DNA of 64,000 nucleotides from assembly GCA_964017145.1 (NCBI GenBank), contig OZ024846.1:434001-498000 (forward strand), in the 5' to 3' direction. The notes under the pieces are model-generated. The model was not told the origin of the DNA and made no database searches. It was given only the letters and a program-made list of their open reading frames with translations. The stretch is from Agrocybe praecox (Eukaryota > Basidiomycota > Agaricomycetes > Agaricales > Agrocybaceae). Made by a program: the position numbers and the translations under genes. How positions within the stretch are numbered: position 1 is the first letter of the stretch; each line of letters opens with the position of its first letter. This document shows, piece by piece, positions 10,025-20,979 of the stretch.

Positions 10025-11839
10025 ATGCACCCAGCGTCTTCATGCCTCTCCACGCTCTCCACTGAAAGGAAAACCAAAGTCACGCAACGAATGGGAGGCG
10101 CCTCACCAATTTTCAAACTGCCGACAGACCTTCTTTGGAGGATATTTGTAATGAACGCGAACATGGAGGAAGATGAAGACATTACTTACTTTTCAACGAA
10201 AGATATATACTCTGCAAATCGTGCTTTGACAAATGCGCGTCGCAGCTCTCAAGTTTGCCTCCATTGGCGCAGGGTCATTCTCAATTCACCATCTTTGTGG
10301 GGAAGAATCGTGGATTTCAGCTTATTCCGACAACACACGGATTTTTGGATGAACAAAATCGTGCAGAGGGCAAAGGACTCTCCTCTTCACATTGTTGGCA
10401 ATTCAGAATCCAGCAAAAGGTCGGAATATGCCTTGTCGTTGCTAGACCGGTGTTGGGACCGGGTATGCATCCTTGACCTTCGATTGTGTTCATACACGAC
10501 ACCCCAGGCTGACAGATTACGAGACATATTATCTCGTCACTCTAGGACACTCCAATCCTTCCGTGTTGGACTACAACCAATGGGGGACAAGCTTACAGGA
10601 CAAGTTTACCAATTCACATTCGACAGTCATTCGCCGTTATTTTCGAATGATGCACCTCTCCTAAAGAGATTCGTATGGGAATCGTACAAATTCGACACGA
10701 AGTCTAGCTGGCTTTCCGGGCTACGCAGCCTCAATATTTGCAATACAATGATATACAATGCCACGGATTTTTTTGCGACCTTGAAGCGGATGCCCCTTCT
10801 GGAGGTTTTGGAACTTCCACGATTCCAATTGACTTTTGACAAGCAAGGCATAGAGGAGCCGTTAAATATTCCTCGACTTCGACATATTTCCATGGGCGGT
10901 AATCTCTGGATGGTCATTAAGTTCCTCGATCCAATCACACCAGCGCCTGAATGCTCCATTGCGCTCGACTTGATTTACCAGAAGGAAAGCGTCATAGATG
11001 GAAACCTTGTAGATGCCTGCAGGGTACTCCACCGATACACCAAGAGCTACTTTCTACACCACGTATCCACCTCACTTCATCTGGAACTCACGCCGACATG
11101 TGTTCGTCTTGCAGATAGCACCCCTACGACATTGGAAGAGAAAAAATTGTGCATTGATCTATTCCTACGAAACGAACCAGATGACTATGATCAAATTCTG
11201 CAACTTTTCTCTCCTCTCACACAGTCGAAACTATTTGCGAGCGTAGCGCACATCCATTTTTCGACATTGGCGTCGATCGCCTGTGCGTGTAATCATTATC
11301 TCATGCCTTTTATTGCAGGCCTCCATTCCACAGAAATTTTGATGACAAGCGAAGAGAGCCTCCGATTTCTATATCCCAATGGTGAACAAGAAACAGAGAT
11401 GGCTCTCCGTAGCCTCCATACTTTATCTTTGTATAGTGGACCTGGAGGCGGAAGTGTCAGAGGCGCAGCAAGTACGACATCAGCAAACACCGTACTTACT
11501 TTTCTCAGATGGCGGAATGGTCTAGGCTTACCTATCAAGGTCCTCGACTTTACTGGGTACTGGGGATATACGCGCGACTTGCGCGCTTTGGAGGAAGAAA
11601 TGCCAGGCGTGAAAGTGATCTGGTCTGTTAATTTCCCCTCGAAACCGACCGACCATAGAGAGTACATTTGTGGAAGTGGAACTCCCGACATGCTGAAGAT
11701 ATCATGCACAGCACCTGTCCCTCCAGAACACGATGGTGATTTCAAATACTTCATTTGCTTCCCCGAAGAGGACGACGAAGATACCGAATATGAAAAGTTT
11801 GATTCTGAGGAGGACACAGAGGATCAAGATGAAATTTAA
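10025..11839 (+). CDS. F-box protein, intronless
   Basis: Putative substrate adaptor of an SCF ubiquitin ligase. The first ATG is at 10025 (the frame upstream opens with TTG), giving 604 residues without an intron. The N-terminal F-box reads FKLPTDLLWRIF, then after an insertion SSQVCLHWRRVILNSPSLWG and RIVDFSLFRQ. The body is Leu-rich with irregular repeats, as in basidiomycete F-box proteins that carry degenerate LRRs. The C-terminus has DHREYICGSGTPDMLKISCT followed by an acidic tail (DEDTEYEKFDSEEDTEDQDE). It is a paralogue of the F-box gene at 33519-35354, sharing the SLFRQ, YREYICGSGTP and acidic-tail segments. The target protein cannot be told. Confidence 0.88.
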   Translation: MHPASSCLSTLSTERKTKVTQRMGGASPIFKLPTDLLWRIFVMNANMEEDEDITYFSTKDIYSANRALTNARRSSQVCLHWRRVILNSPSLWGRIVDFSLFRQHTDFWMNKIVQRAKDSPLHIVGNSESSKRSEYALSLLDRCWDRVCILDLRLCSYTTPQADRLRDILSRHSRTLQSFRVGLQPMGDKLTGQVYQFTFDSHSPLFSNDAPLLKRFVWESYKFDTKSSWLSGLRSLNICNTMIYNATDFFATLKRMPLLEVLELPRFQLTFDKQGIEEPLNIPRLRHISMGGNLWMVIKFLDPITPAPECSIALDLIYQKESVIDGNLVDACRVLHRYTKSYFLHHVSTSLHLELTPTCVRLADSTPTTLEEKKLCIDLFLRNEPDDYDQILQLFSPLTQSKLFASVAHIHFSTLASIACACNHYLMPFIAGLHSTEILMTSEESLRFLYPNGEQETEMALRSLHTLSLYSGPGGGSVRGAASTTSANTVLTFLRWRNGLGLPIKVLDFTGYWGYTRDLRALEEEMPGVKVIWSVNFPSKPTDHREYICGSGTPDMLKISCTAPVPPEHDGDFKYFICFPEEDDEDTEYEKFDSEEDTEDQDEI

Positions 11840-11908
11840 TGGCACTCAGGCTTCTAAAGTAATGCTATATAACAATATAGGGCAACATTGGGAGACGACA
11901 CAACAACT

Positions 11909-13194
11909 TCAAGCGGTCTCTTGAGGACGACCGACGAGCTTCAATCGCGAAACCTGGTCAGCCTCCAGCCTCTCTAGGCCATTGATGATTCCTTGGAGAC
12001 CGTTAGGAACAACTTCCACACGGTTAGGCTAAATGGAGTCAATATGGTTCCTGCTTTGATTTTGAACCGAAACTCACAATGATAAGGCCCTCTTCAAGCC
12101 ATCCATAAATTGTGTCGTGGTACAGAGTCTTGTAAAGTTCGATGTTATAGGGAGCCCGCGCCGCGTACACTTGTGCGATCTTCTTGCCATCCTCTGCGGG
12201 GAACTTGGCATTCATAACGAAGTTTGCAGATCCACCAGGAGCGAGAATGTCGAGGGCGAGTCGTTGCGTAGACTCGTCGGAAATAGCGTCGTACACGTAA
12301 TTGACAGGTTTGCTCGTCACTTTGGCGATCTCCGCGTTGATTTGAGCAGCCGTCAGGTTGCGGTCCAGGATGTGAGTGGCACCAAGGGCAGTTAATGCCT
12401 CAACATGCTTGCTCGATGCTGTTGTGAAGATAGGCGAAAAACCGGATATCTTGGCGAGTTGAAGGACTGGGAAATATGACGAAGAATCATATATCAGAGA
12501 GGGTTCTTGATTCATTTGAAAAATAAAGATAAAGAATCACTCACCGAATTGAGCGACTGAGCTCGCTCCCCCGAGGATGACAATGGGAGTTCCAGCGTAT
12601 TTCCCAGAGCCACCTGGAGCGGTAGGTGGGGTGATACCAAGCCCATGAGGGTGTTCAGCATACAGACCACCATACGCCGTTGACAGTCCCATGGGCAAGG
12701 TTGAAACATCGTCGTATGAGAATTTAGGAGGAATCTATGAGGGTTCAACGTTCAACGTTCAGCAAGCATTCTTTGTGTTGCATGTGGCTTGTGCGTACCT
12801 TCGACACGGTTTCTGCATTAGCGGCAACATACTGTTGGAAGGCCCCGCGCTCTTTGAAAAATTCGGCCAAGCAAAAGCTAGAAAGAAAAGTTAAATTTAA
12901 TTAGAGGGAAGAAGAGGAAAGAGCTTAGAAGACTTACACTCGATCGCCTTTCTTGAAGTCGGTCACACCTTCGCCGACTTCCTCAACGTCTCCAGCGATG
13001 TCGCTCCCCAGGATGCAAGGGTAGCCGTCGATAACGACATCAAACCTCTGGATCTTCCAATCCACAGGATTCAACGCAGCTGACTGGACTTTGATCAAGA
13101 TCTCTCCCTTGGTGGGCTGAGGAACCTTGACAACGTCGACGACGAAGTTTCCCTTTGGTTCTTTGAGCAAGAGAGCTTTCTGAGTGGTAGACAT
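11909..13194 (-). CDS. medium-chain dehydrogenase/reductase, enoyl-reductase-like (copy 1)
   Basis: NAD(P)H-dependent oxidoreductase of the MDR superfamily, the GroES-like plus Rossmann type often annotated as zinc-binding or ToxD-like. Exons 12938-13194, 12799-12877, 12545-12734, 12078-12466 and 11909-12028 give 344 residues. GroES-like part: GEILIKVQSAALNPVDWKI, LGSDIAGDVEEVGEGV, FKKGDRV, then FQQYVAANAETV. Cofactor part: PIVILGGASSVAQF, LAKISGFSPI, ALGATHILDRN, YVYDAISD. C-terminus: VEVVPNGLQGIINGLERLEA. I do not see the usual Cys/His ligands for catalytic zinc, consistent with the quinone/enoyl-reductase side of the family. It shares its five-exon layout with the other copies in the window but stands alone on the minus strand. 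Substrate unknown. Confidence 0.9.
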
Positions 13195-15286
13195 ATCTGT
13201 TGTTGTATGGTTTGGTAAACCTCGACGGCCAGCTCTTTTAAAGCAGAACAGTTGTAGCATGATGTCACGTCCATTTTTGCAACAGCGCTGCGTTATCAGG
13301 TTTTATTGTTGGCCGTTCCCATTCGAGCGACTGCCTGATTCAGAAACGTAATGAACTTCAGTAAGATACCACAAGGACACAAACGGGGACAGTGAGACCT
13401 GAGGTATCCGGTTATTCACACACGCTGAAAGTACATGGGCAGATGTTGTGGGAATAGGTATTTGATCCAAACCAGGTACTACCAGGGATCAATACCGGGT
13501 ACGACACTGCTCACCATACCTGGTACCTTTAGGTACTACCCGCACAACACTGCTGAGGCCTGAAACACGGCGCACGCATCCCGCGATGGGATAAACGACG
13601 AGATGAGATGATAACAAAATAAGATCCAATAGTAATCCTTAGCATGATTCGGAAGAGACGGCATATTGGAAATAGAGCAACGAGTGTTATTCTCGAGCAG
13701 AAGATTTGTGAAGGATTCCTTTTTTTGGTGTTGAATATTGCGGTTATCTTGTGGTATTCGTTACTTGAAAGTAAAGTGGAAATTTTAAGAAGTTCAGACG
13801 GTACAGTCGCATAGGTTCTTGATATTTTAAGCGAAAGTCGACCGTGCTTCAACGGAGACATGAAGGATAAGATTAAGGACAGTTATTCGGATTTTGCGGT
13901 GGGACTCACAGGAGGTCACAGGGGCCAGGTGGTACGATAATAATCACGTGATGATCAATTACGCGTCGCGTCGCGCTAGGTGTTGGAAGAATTTAAGAAG
14001 AATTGCAAGTTGGGCTCTGAGTACTTGAGTGACATAGACTTTACTTCCTCAAATTACTCAATTACAAAATGACTCCAAATCTTAAAAATCTCTGCTGAAA
14101 ATCTCGGAGCGAAGGATTCTGTGGAAAGATCACTTAACAGACTAGCATCAATCAGACCCCAATCATCAAACGCTTCCCAGTGATCTCTCTCCGTACACCT
14201 AGAAAACACCGAGTTCTGTTGTGTACTCTATAGATAGCTCTCTTCTAAGTAGACTACTGTTCTACTCAGAGTCCGACGTCGGAGGTTTAATCTTGGAGTC
14301 GAATCCGATCATGCGCAAAGTTGAGGCTACTATGACACGTTCAAATTGAGCATCTCGAAAGGCGGAAAGTCCTTTTCCGGTCAAAGCTGTGTTACCGCGA
14401 GTTTATTTGCATACACAGAGCACCTACATAACAAGACAATATACTGCTACTTTTATCTCATAGTTGATTTTGCAATTTTGTACTGCGAATGTACATGTAA
14501 TTATAACGAACTAGTAATAAACGTCAGCTTTACTGAATTTCTGTCTCACTGGTTTTGTATAACCGGAAGTCTTCTCCTCGGAATTCGCTAGAATAAGAAC
14601 ATGCTTATACATATTGGTTTTGATGTACTAGCGCTCTCAGTGATGGTAAACAGCGCCCATGATTCGAAGGTGCTGCGTAGCTATGTTAGTTATCGGAAAA
14701 TGGAATAATCCCGCTTGATCGATGATCCCTCACTAGTGCTCTACGTCCTCAAAACCCGAGTCCTTCCTGATACTCTCGAATCTCCTCACGCGGTGGCGAG
14801 CATTGTTTTAATACTACTCCCGTGGTTTAATAAACTTGAGAGTAAAGGTAAAGGGTGGTCCAAGTTTTTTTTTAAATGCAATGGCACCAGTCCGATACCC
14901 TCCTTTACTATTCTTTGATGTCATCATATCGCCCCCTTAAAATTATTACGAGCGCGTCGTCTCGACAAAACCACAATCTCAACAATAATGCATGACTACA
15001 GTAGTTGTCATGTAGTAGAAATACGTAGACACTCGACACGTATGAAATGGATCATACCATATTCAAAAAACGAAACACTTTTGCACCTGCCTGTTACTTT
15101 AGGCGGAAGGCATATACAGGAAAATACATTTCAAACTTGTAGACATAACATTGAGACGATAAAAATGAGTACCCTTTAAAGGTATCTAATGAATTGTATT
15201 AAGATTAAAGAAGTCTAAACTGTCCGACGAGAGATTACCAGGATGATATGTTAACTTTGATGGGGAAAAAAAGAAGGGGTATTGCT
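13195..15286. other. intergenic region, nothing recognised
   Basis: Two kilobases without a supportable gene. Around 13450-13560 a GGTACTACC / GGTACC motif recurs several times in both orientations. Short open frames (13529-13861 minus, 14346-14591 plus, 14715-14918 plus) lack motifs, splice logic and recognisable similarity. Confidence 0.45.
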
Positions 15287-16624
15287 TTATGCTAATAACC
15301 TCGTCCTCTCTCCGGGAGAATCAGCGGCATCACATTTCTTGGACGGAGACCTATGTAGTCTATTCCCAATACACCTGATAGAACCCTTCAGGCTCCAACC
15401 CTTGACATTCAAAGAAAACCAGGATAACCAGCTTTGATTGTTAGGATATATGCGGTCACTTCGAATCCGGTGCTGATCGTCCACGGTAACGGCAATAGCG
15501 GCGAAGGTGGTAGTAACGGAAGCCAAAGTCGTGCTGGCCGTGATCATGAACATGATGATCATCTGTAATTTGGCCGCTTGATGTACGGAAGAGCCACCGA
15601 GAATTGCACCTGTCATCATACCTGGAATAGCTATGATGCCGAGAACGCTGTAGGTGCAAAGCACGAAATTGACTTCAGAAGAACGTGATAAACCGCCAAG
15701 AGAGAAACGTACCTCATATTATTGATTGGGGGCGTCAGGGCCACTTTGAGCGCCTGAATCACGATAGGTCGGCAAGCCTCCGTCCTTGATGCGCCGAATG
15801 CAAGATAGATTTCGGTCGTATCCCTATTTTCGCTTGACATTTTCTGTCAAACTAAAAGTCTAGGCAATGTTTAAAATTATTGTCGACTTACTAGAGCTCT
15901 TTCAAAATATAACTAACAGAGACGACGATTCCTGATATGGTTGCTCCACAAAGCATGCCTACGATGGGAACTAGGAACAGAATTCAATGAATAAATGTAT
16001 AGAGCAGGCCCATGTACACATACTATATTGGATTGGCGTCCAAAAGGGTTCACGAGACATAGCAAATCTAGAGCCAAGTATGGATATTGGAATTGTCGAG
16101 CAAAGCATCGCGATTAGCACAGCAGGAAACTGGGAACAGACGTCATAGCCGTCCTAGTTCAGAGAAATAAGCGCCACATACCATGTGAAGAAAGCGACGG
16201 GGGGATTTATGGACGACTGGACCAACGTATTGACGTCAGTGACTACGAAATACGACATTGGAGCGTACCTGTCTCAAAAGTGCCCAAGAAGTTTAGAACA
16301 ACTATCCAATATTTAGTAAGATACTTGATAGTTGGACAACGTCGTTTACTTACACGCAATTAACGCGACGAACCATGGGTTTTTGTTGTCGAAAACTTGC
16401 TGTAGAAGTGTTGCAACAACCACAAGCTGTCCTATACATCTGAACGCAGCCACTAGCAGCGAGACCCCAACTCCCAGACGAAAGACTGTCGAAACGCCGA
16501 CATCGAAGACGATGAATCCCAGTCCAATTGCCACATTCGTCCATTGTAAATCCCCTTGGTGTCCTGCGGGTGGTATGGCAATTTCATATTCTGGAGATGA
16601 GAAGACTTTGGTATGGTTTACCAT
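15287..16624 (-). CDS. UPF0014 (FetB/ALS3-like) membrane protein, copy A
   Basis: Multi-pass membrane protein related to E. coli FetB (iron-export ABC permease) and plant ALS3/STAR2. Seven exons (16354-16624, 16269-16301, 16182-16216, 16024-16129, 15892-15970, 15713-15832, 15287-15647) give 334 residues with all phases consistent. Family motifs: ISLLVAAFRCIGQL-type helix 1-2 region (GVGVSLLVAAFRCIGQL), DNKNPWFVALIA, FPAVLIAMLCSTIPISILGS, REPFWTPIQYIPIVGMLCG, ENRDTTEIYLAFGASRTEA, SVLGIIAIPGMMTGAILGGS and QAAKLQMIIMFMITAS. No ATP-binding partner of the FetA type is adjacent. It is a tandem paralogue of the gene at 19644-20979. Transported substrate unknown; metal or nucleotide-sugar transport is suggested only by distant relatives. 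Confidence 0.9.
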
Positions 16625-18433
16625 CGTAGCCGGACGTCCGCAAAACCCTTTCCTTTGGAAGTCTTAAGAAAGTGATACGCGACTGAGACAACGAAGAAAG
16701 AAGTATTGGGGGAGAAAGGAAAGTACATGAGAGCATTGGCAAATGGGATTACTTATACTTAGATGAGTATATTTCCAGCCACTGTGCCGGACCGACGCTT
16801 AGAGGCAACCAATCACAGGGTGCGTAATTGTCTTGCGCGACGCGTCAACGTAAATCGCGTTTTGGGTAATGACGTTCTTCCCAATTCAGTATGAAACCCA
16901 TGCTCGGTTCCCCGCTTTGGAATTTACACGTTGCATACCGTCCATCTGACACAGCGAATTTGTCTATTGAGCAACGCGGCGGAATTTAACAAACCAGCCT
17001 TGCGTCAATAAATTCAACTCTACGTTTGGACGCTTATGGTCCGACTTTTGGGATGAAGACGACCTCAAATTCTTTCTTCTGAGGCAGAAGTTTCCCAACG
17101 CCGGTCAATACGGCACGAGCTGAGATACTCTCACATGAGTTACGCAATATTAGAGTTTTGCTCACAGCAGTTAGTTGGCCAGCGTAGGCATTTTGGAAGC
17201 GAACTTTCGAAACACATGGGGTCAGTGACCGGATACACGAAGATGATAAGAATGAGACTAGTCCTAGAGGTGACTGGAACATCGGATTTTTCTGGATTAG
17301 CTTACATGTTACTAGAAGTTTTTGAAGAAGTCGAGTACTACTTGTTCGATGGAACGCGAGGTCCTCCATTGGCAGTATACAGTCCTGGAAGAAGATATCG
17401 ATTAGGAGGCGTACTCTGGGTCTTTATTTTCTGTCGGTCCAACGGCGCTTGCCACTGACATGGACACCCTTCTCGAGAACTCGTGTTTTTCATGTACGCC
17501 ACTGCTATGCGTTTCTATTCAAACGTCGAGACTAGACGACGCCACCTCAGTCGCTGGGCAAATCAGATAGATTTACCGGAGCAAGATCCTGAGAAAGGTG
17601 TGCTAATTTATTTTATTTTATCTTATTTTTTGAATCGTATTTAATGTCCATTGAGGCCGGGCCTTATGTAGGACGTCCGCCTAATTGTTTCTGTCTACAT
17701 TGACCGTGTGGTTTGTCTAACTCTACGACTGCAGGGGGCCTCCTTTGGAGAGCTCGGGCTTGCAGAGCAAGCATTGTTACGGGGGTATACTACTACTGAC
17801 TATGAACTATTTACTATATATTATGGTATGGGAGGGTGTAGTAGGCGTATTATACTGGAATGGTGACTAGTATAGGTTCTATATATTTAACAATATGTAC
17901 ATGTAATGGGGAGGGTGTTCGGGTTGTCGTGTTCTGTGGTGGGCTCTGTCTTGCTTCTTATATATGTTTATTTTAGGTCTGTTGCGCGCCTTCTTGGTGC
18001 TAATTTTTATTAATGGTTTGGGTCGAATCAATGGTAATACTGCCTTATAGCTCCTAGAGAATGTTTGCATAGTCTAAGATATGCAATCACGAATCGCTTC
18101 GGCGGACACGATGATCAAAGAATCGCGATGCTTTTTTTTTGGCTTGATTTATGGAACCGCAACGATCTGGAGGTTGTAATTATGTGGGTAGTAGTGTCGC
18201 ATTTTTTCTTTCACTTCGATTGAAGTTTAAAGTCCTAGCCACATCAGGATACAGTGTATGGCGATAGAAGTTGGATGGAAGTCGACAGGGTCGGCCAAGT
18301 CTAAAATGGTAGGAATTACTATTTCAAGACTTTCTCACGCCCTGAGCTTTACCCAAGCCTTCACTAGCTTCACTGTCAGCGTTGTGCGAGTCAACAGCTA
18401 GTCATTGACTCCTGCTAACTAGTCAAATCCTCG
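16625..18433. other. intergenic region with TAGTCA-rich right end
   Basis: No gene recognised. Open frames at 17034-17369 (minus) and 17135-17458 (plus) overlap on opposite strands without motifs. Around 17590-17900 the sequence is low-complexity (TTTTATTTTA-type). The right end (18390-18433) carries several TAGTCA/TGACT motifs immediately outside the inverted-repeat element. Confidence 0.45.
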
Positions 18434-19330
18434 CCTATGGTGCACCTTACCTAGTCACCACTAAAAAGTGACAAAGTTTAAGGCGTCGGTAAAATTTCCC
18501 CCTTTTCTTATTCCTTTGGGGAAAGCGCTCCATTTGACAAGGGGAACAAATCTGCTAGACCGTTTTTTGATTGGTCAAAAACTGACGGAGTTATAAAATT
18601 CGGTGTCACCAAATTGGCCAGATAAGATAAGATAGTCCATATATAGTAATTTAGACTATTTATAGTGCCACCTATTACTTAATCAAATCGCCTGTAACCA
18701 AGATGTTGATTGCTTTTAGCCAACTTTTAGCCTTCTTCCAGTCCATTTTTGTGAGATTTTTGCCCGTAATCAACTCAATTGCATGTAGGGTTGGATTCTC
18801 TTTCACCGCCGTGACGACGTGCTCGGCTATTTGAGACTGCTCGTGCTCATATGCCACCTTCAAACTCCGCAATAATAAATTGTCCTTCAACTCCTCTATT
18901 TCTTCGTCGCTTGAATCACCCCACTCTGACCAGTCTGATTGTGCATAGCCAGCCCACGATGTTTCGAGTTCGTCGTTTTCCGAATTTTCCGACTCGGAAG
19001 ATACTTCCAGTGCCTTCCTCGCTATGATCTTTTTTGCTTTTCCTTCTTGTGCTTGTGCTGCTGCTTGCAATTGAGATTTCTTACGACAGGCCATGATTAT
19101 TGGTGGACTTCCTTAGCAATTTTCCTCCCCAATGTTTCTGTATACCCCAAAATTTTCTAGACTACTTTTGTACAAATAAAACATATAGATTTGATTGACC
19201 GAACCTTGTTGGTGCTTGAAATTTTTGCCCGTACCCTCCGGCACAGTGGGGTTAGGGGTAGTCAATTTGTACCTCGACCAATTTGGCGGCTGTCATTTTT
19301 TAGTGGTGACTAGGTAAGGTGCACCATAGG
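18434..19330. mobile_element. 897-bp element with 40-bp terminal inverted repeats
   Basis: The plus strand at 18434-18473 and the reverse complement of 19291-19330 agree at 39 of 40 positions, beginning CCTATGGTGCACCTTACC and including TAGTCACCACTAAAAA. Past this point the ends are unrelated, so the repeat is a true terminal structure. At the right end a 15-16 base unit (TAAGGTGCACCATAG) is repeated once more at 19331-19345. The interior carries one ORF on the minus strand. Size and structure suit a non-autonomous or degenerate DNA transposon. I could not identify a clear target-site duplication, partly because the right end is duplicated. It sits between the two UPF0014 paralogues. Confidence 0.75.
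18675..19094 (-). CDS. 139-aa ORF inside the inverted-repeat element
   Basis: A complete ATG-to-TAA frame of 139 residues, fully inside the 18434-19330 element. The N-terminus is basic and Gln/Ala-rich (MACRKKSQLQAAAQAQEG), the middle acidic and Ser-rich (SSESENSENDELE, WGDSSDEEIEEL), and the C-terminus helical with MDWKKAKSWLKAINILVTGD. I do not recognise the family and see no DDE catalytic motif, so it is not a full transposase. It may be the N-terminal piece of a transposase gene, an accessory protein of the element, or a cargo ORF. An open frame of this length with biased composition suggests it was coding recently. Confidence 0.55.
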   Translation of the reverse strand: MACRKKSQLQAAAQAQEGKAKKIIARKALEVSSESENSENDELETSWAGYAQSDWSEWGDSSDEEIEELKDNLLLRSLKVAYEHEQSQIAEHVVTAVKENPTLHAIELITGKNLTKMDWKKAKSWLKAINILVTGDLIK

Positions 19331-19643
19331 TAAGGTGCACCATAGCCGATGGCGTATTACCTACGTCGCTTAGATTCCTAGATTAGATTGTGCAAAATAA
19401 AAATTCGAAAATAGCCCCATCTACGTGATTAAATGAGGGAACTGTGACTAGCCAATCAAATTTACTAGGATCAAATGACTACATACTTAGTCAACGACTA
19501 AGTCATTGACTAGTCACTGACTTTCCTCACCACACGGCATCCGATAAATTCCACTAATATCGATATCTCGCTACTATACTGTAAACGCAAAAAATGGGAG
19601 CATTAGCCCTATTCTCTTATCTTTTGAGCAGGTCTGTCCGGCC
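19331..19643. repeat. TAGTCA/TGACTA-rich flank of the TIR element
   Basis: Immediately right of the element is a second copy of the terminal unit (19331-19345). At about 19479-19522 several overlapping TAGTCA, TGACTA and AGTCATTGACT motifs occur, close to the similar cluster left of the element at 18397-18428 (GAGTCAACAGCTAGTCATTG). The remainder holds nothing recognised. Confidence 0.5.
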
Positions 19644-20979
19644 TTAAGCAAGTAGCCTCGTCCTCTCTCCAGGTGCACTATTATTAACATCATTGGAAGG
19701 TCTCCATAGTAGGATGTTCCGAGTGTAGTCCACCGAATTTTTCAAGTTCCACTTCTTGATGTCTACCCAAGCATTATTGTTAGACTCTATCCGGTCGCTT
19801 CGAATCCGATGCTGATCATCCACAATGACGGCAATAGCAGCAAATGTGGAGATAACGGCGGCAAGCGTTGTGCTAGCAGTAATCATGAACATGATGATCA
19901 TCTGCAATTTAGCAGCTTGATGTACGGAGGAGCCGCCCAGAATTGCACCTGTCATCATGCCTGGTATCGCTATGATGCCGAGGACGCTGGAAAATAAGAT
20001 AAGGGACATGAATATTTTTGAGGTATAGGTAGAATATATCTGGTCTGTACCTCATAGTATTTATTGGAGGAGTTAGGGCCACTTTGAGGGCTTGGATAAC
20101 GATAGGACGGCATGCCTCCGTCCTCGACGCGCCGAATGCAAGATAGATCTCAGTTTTATCCTTGTTCTCTCTTGACAATTTTTGTCAGACTAGAAATATC
20201 TAAGATTATGGTGGGCTCACTGGAGTTCCCTTAAAATATAGCTGACAGCGATAACAATTCCTGATATTGTCGCACCACAAAGCATGCCTACGATAGGAAC
20301 TGCAGATAAAATTTAAACCCGTTTAAGTGGCCCATATGCACGACAGATCATATATACACATACCGTATTGGATTGGCGTCCAGAAGGGTTCAATGGACAT
20401 GGCAAATCTGGAACCAAGTATAGATATAGGAATTGTCGAGAAAAGCATCGCTGCTAATACAGCAGGAAACTAAGGGTACGGGATGTCAATGATCATCCTG
20501 ACGCGCTGCACCAAACGCCACACACCATGTGTCGGAAACGACGGGGGGACTTGTTAACGACTGAATGGAGATGTTGGCACCAGTGTATTACGAGCTATGT
20601 CCTTCGAGCGTACCTGTCTCAAAGGTGCCCAGGAAATTTAAGACAACTAGGAACACTTTTTGTTAGTGATATGCTTCTATGCTAAGCAAAAACTAAGCAA
20701 CCCACACGAAATCAACGCGACGAGCCATGGATTCTTGTTATCAAAAACCTGTTGCAGGAGAGTGGCTACGACTGCAAGCTGTCCGATACATCTAAGTGCG
20801 GCCACTAGGAGCGACACGCCAACTCCCAGGCGAAAGACAGTCGAAACGCCGACATCGAAGAGGATGAAGGCCATTCCAATCGCCACATTCGTCCATCGCA
20901 GATCTTCTTGCTGTCCTGAAGGTGCCATGGCCATCTCATGATCTGCGGATGAGAAGATTCTCGTATAGTTTACCATCAT
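19644..20979 (-). CDS. UPF0014 (FetB/ALS3-like) membrane protein, copy B
   Basis: Second UPF0014 family protein, same architecture as copy A. Exons 20706-20979, 20614-20646, 20526-20560, 20364-20469, 20221-20299, 20051-20170 and 19644-19986 give 329 residues. Exons 2 to 6 have exactly the same lengths as in copy A (33, 35, 106, 79 and 120 nt), and both use the same exon 6 acceptor context (TCAAG). Motifs: GVGVSLLVAALRCIGQL, DNKNPWLVALIS, YVPIVGMLCGATISG, ENKDKTEIYLAFGASRTEA, LGIIAIPGMMTGAILGGS. The two differ mainly in the last hydrophilic tail, though both end GERTRLLA. Two ATGs in a row (20979, 20976) could start it. No decay is visible, so both copies look functional. Confidence 0.9.

Noticed and set aside
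15829..15893. Apparent stop codon at the exon 5/6 junction of UPF0014 copy A suggesting a pseudogene
   Set aside because: Using the acceptor TCAAG (exon 6 from 15832) gives EL-Y-ENRD without a stop, and the same acceptor position works in copy B.
17034..17458. Opposing frames of 107-111 codons
   Set aside because: They overlap on opposite strands, lack motifs and have no splice partners.
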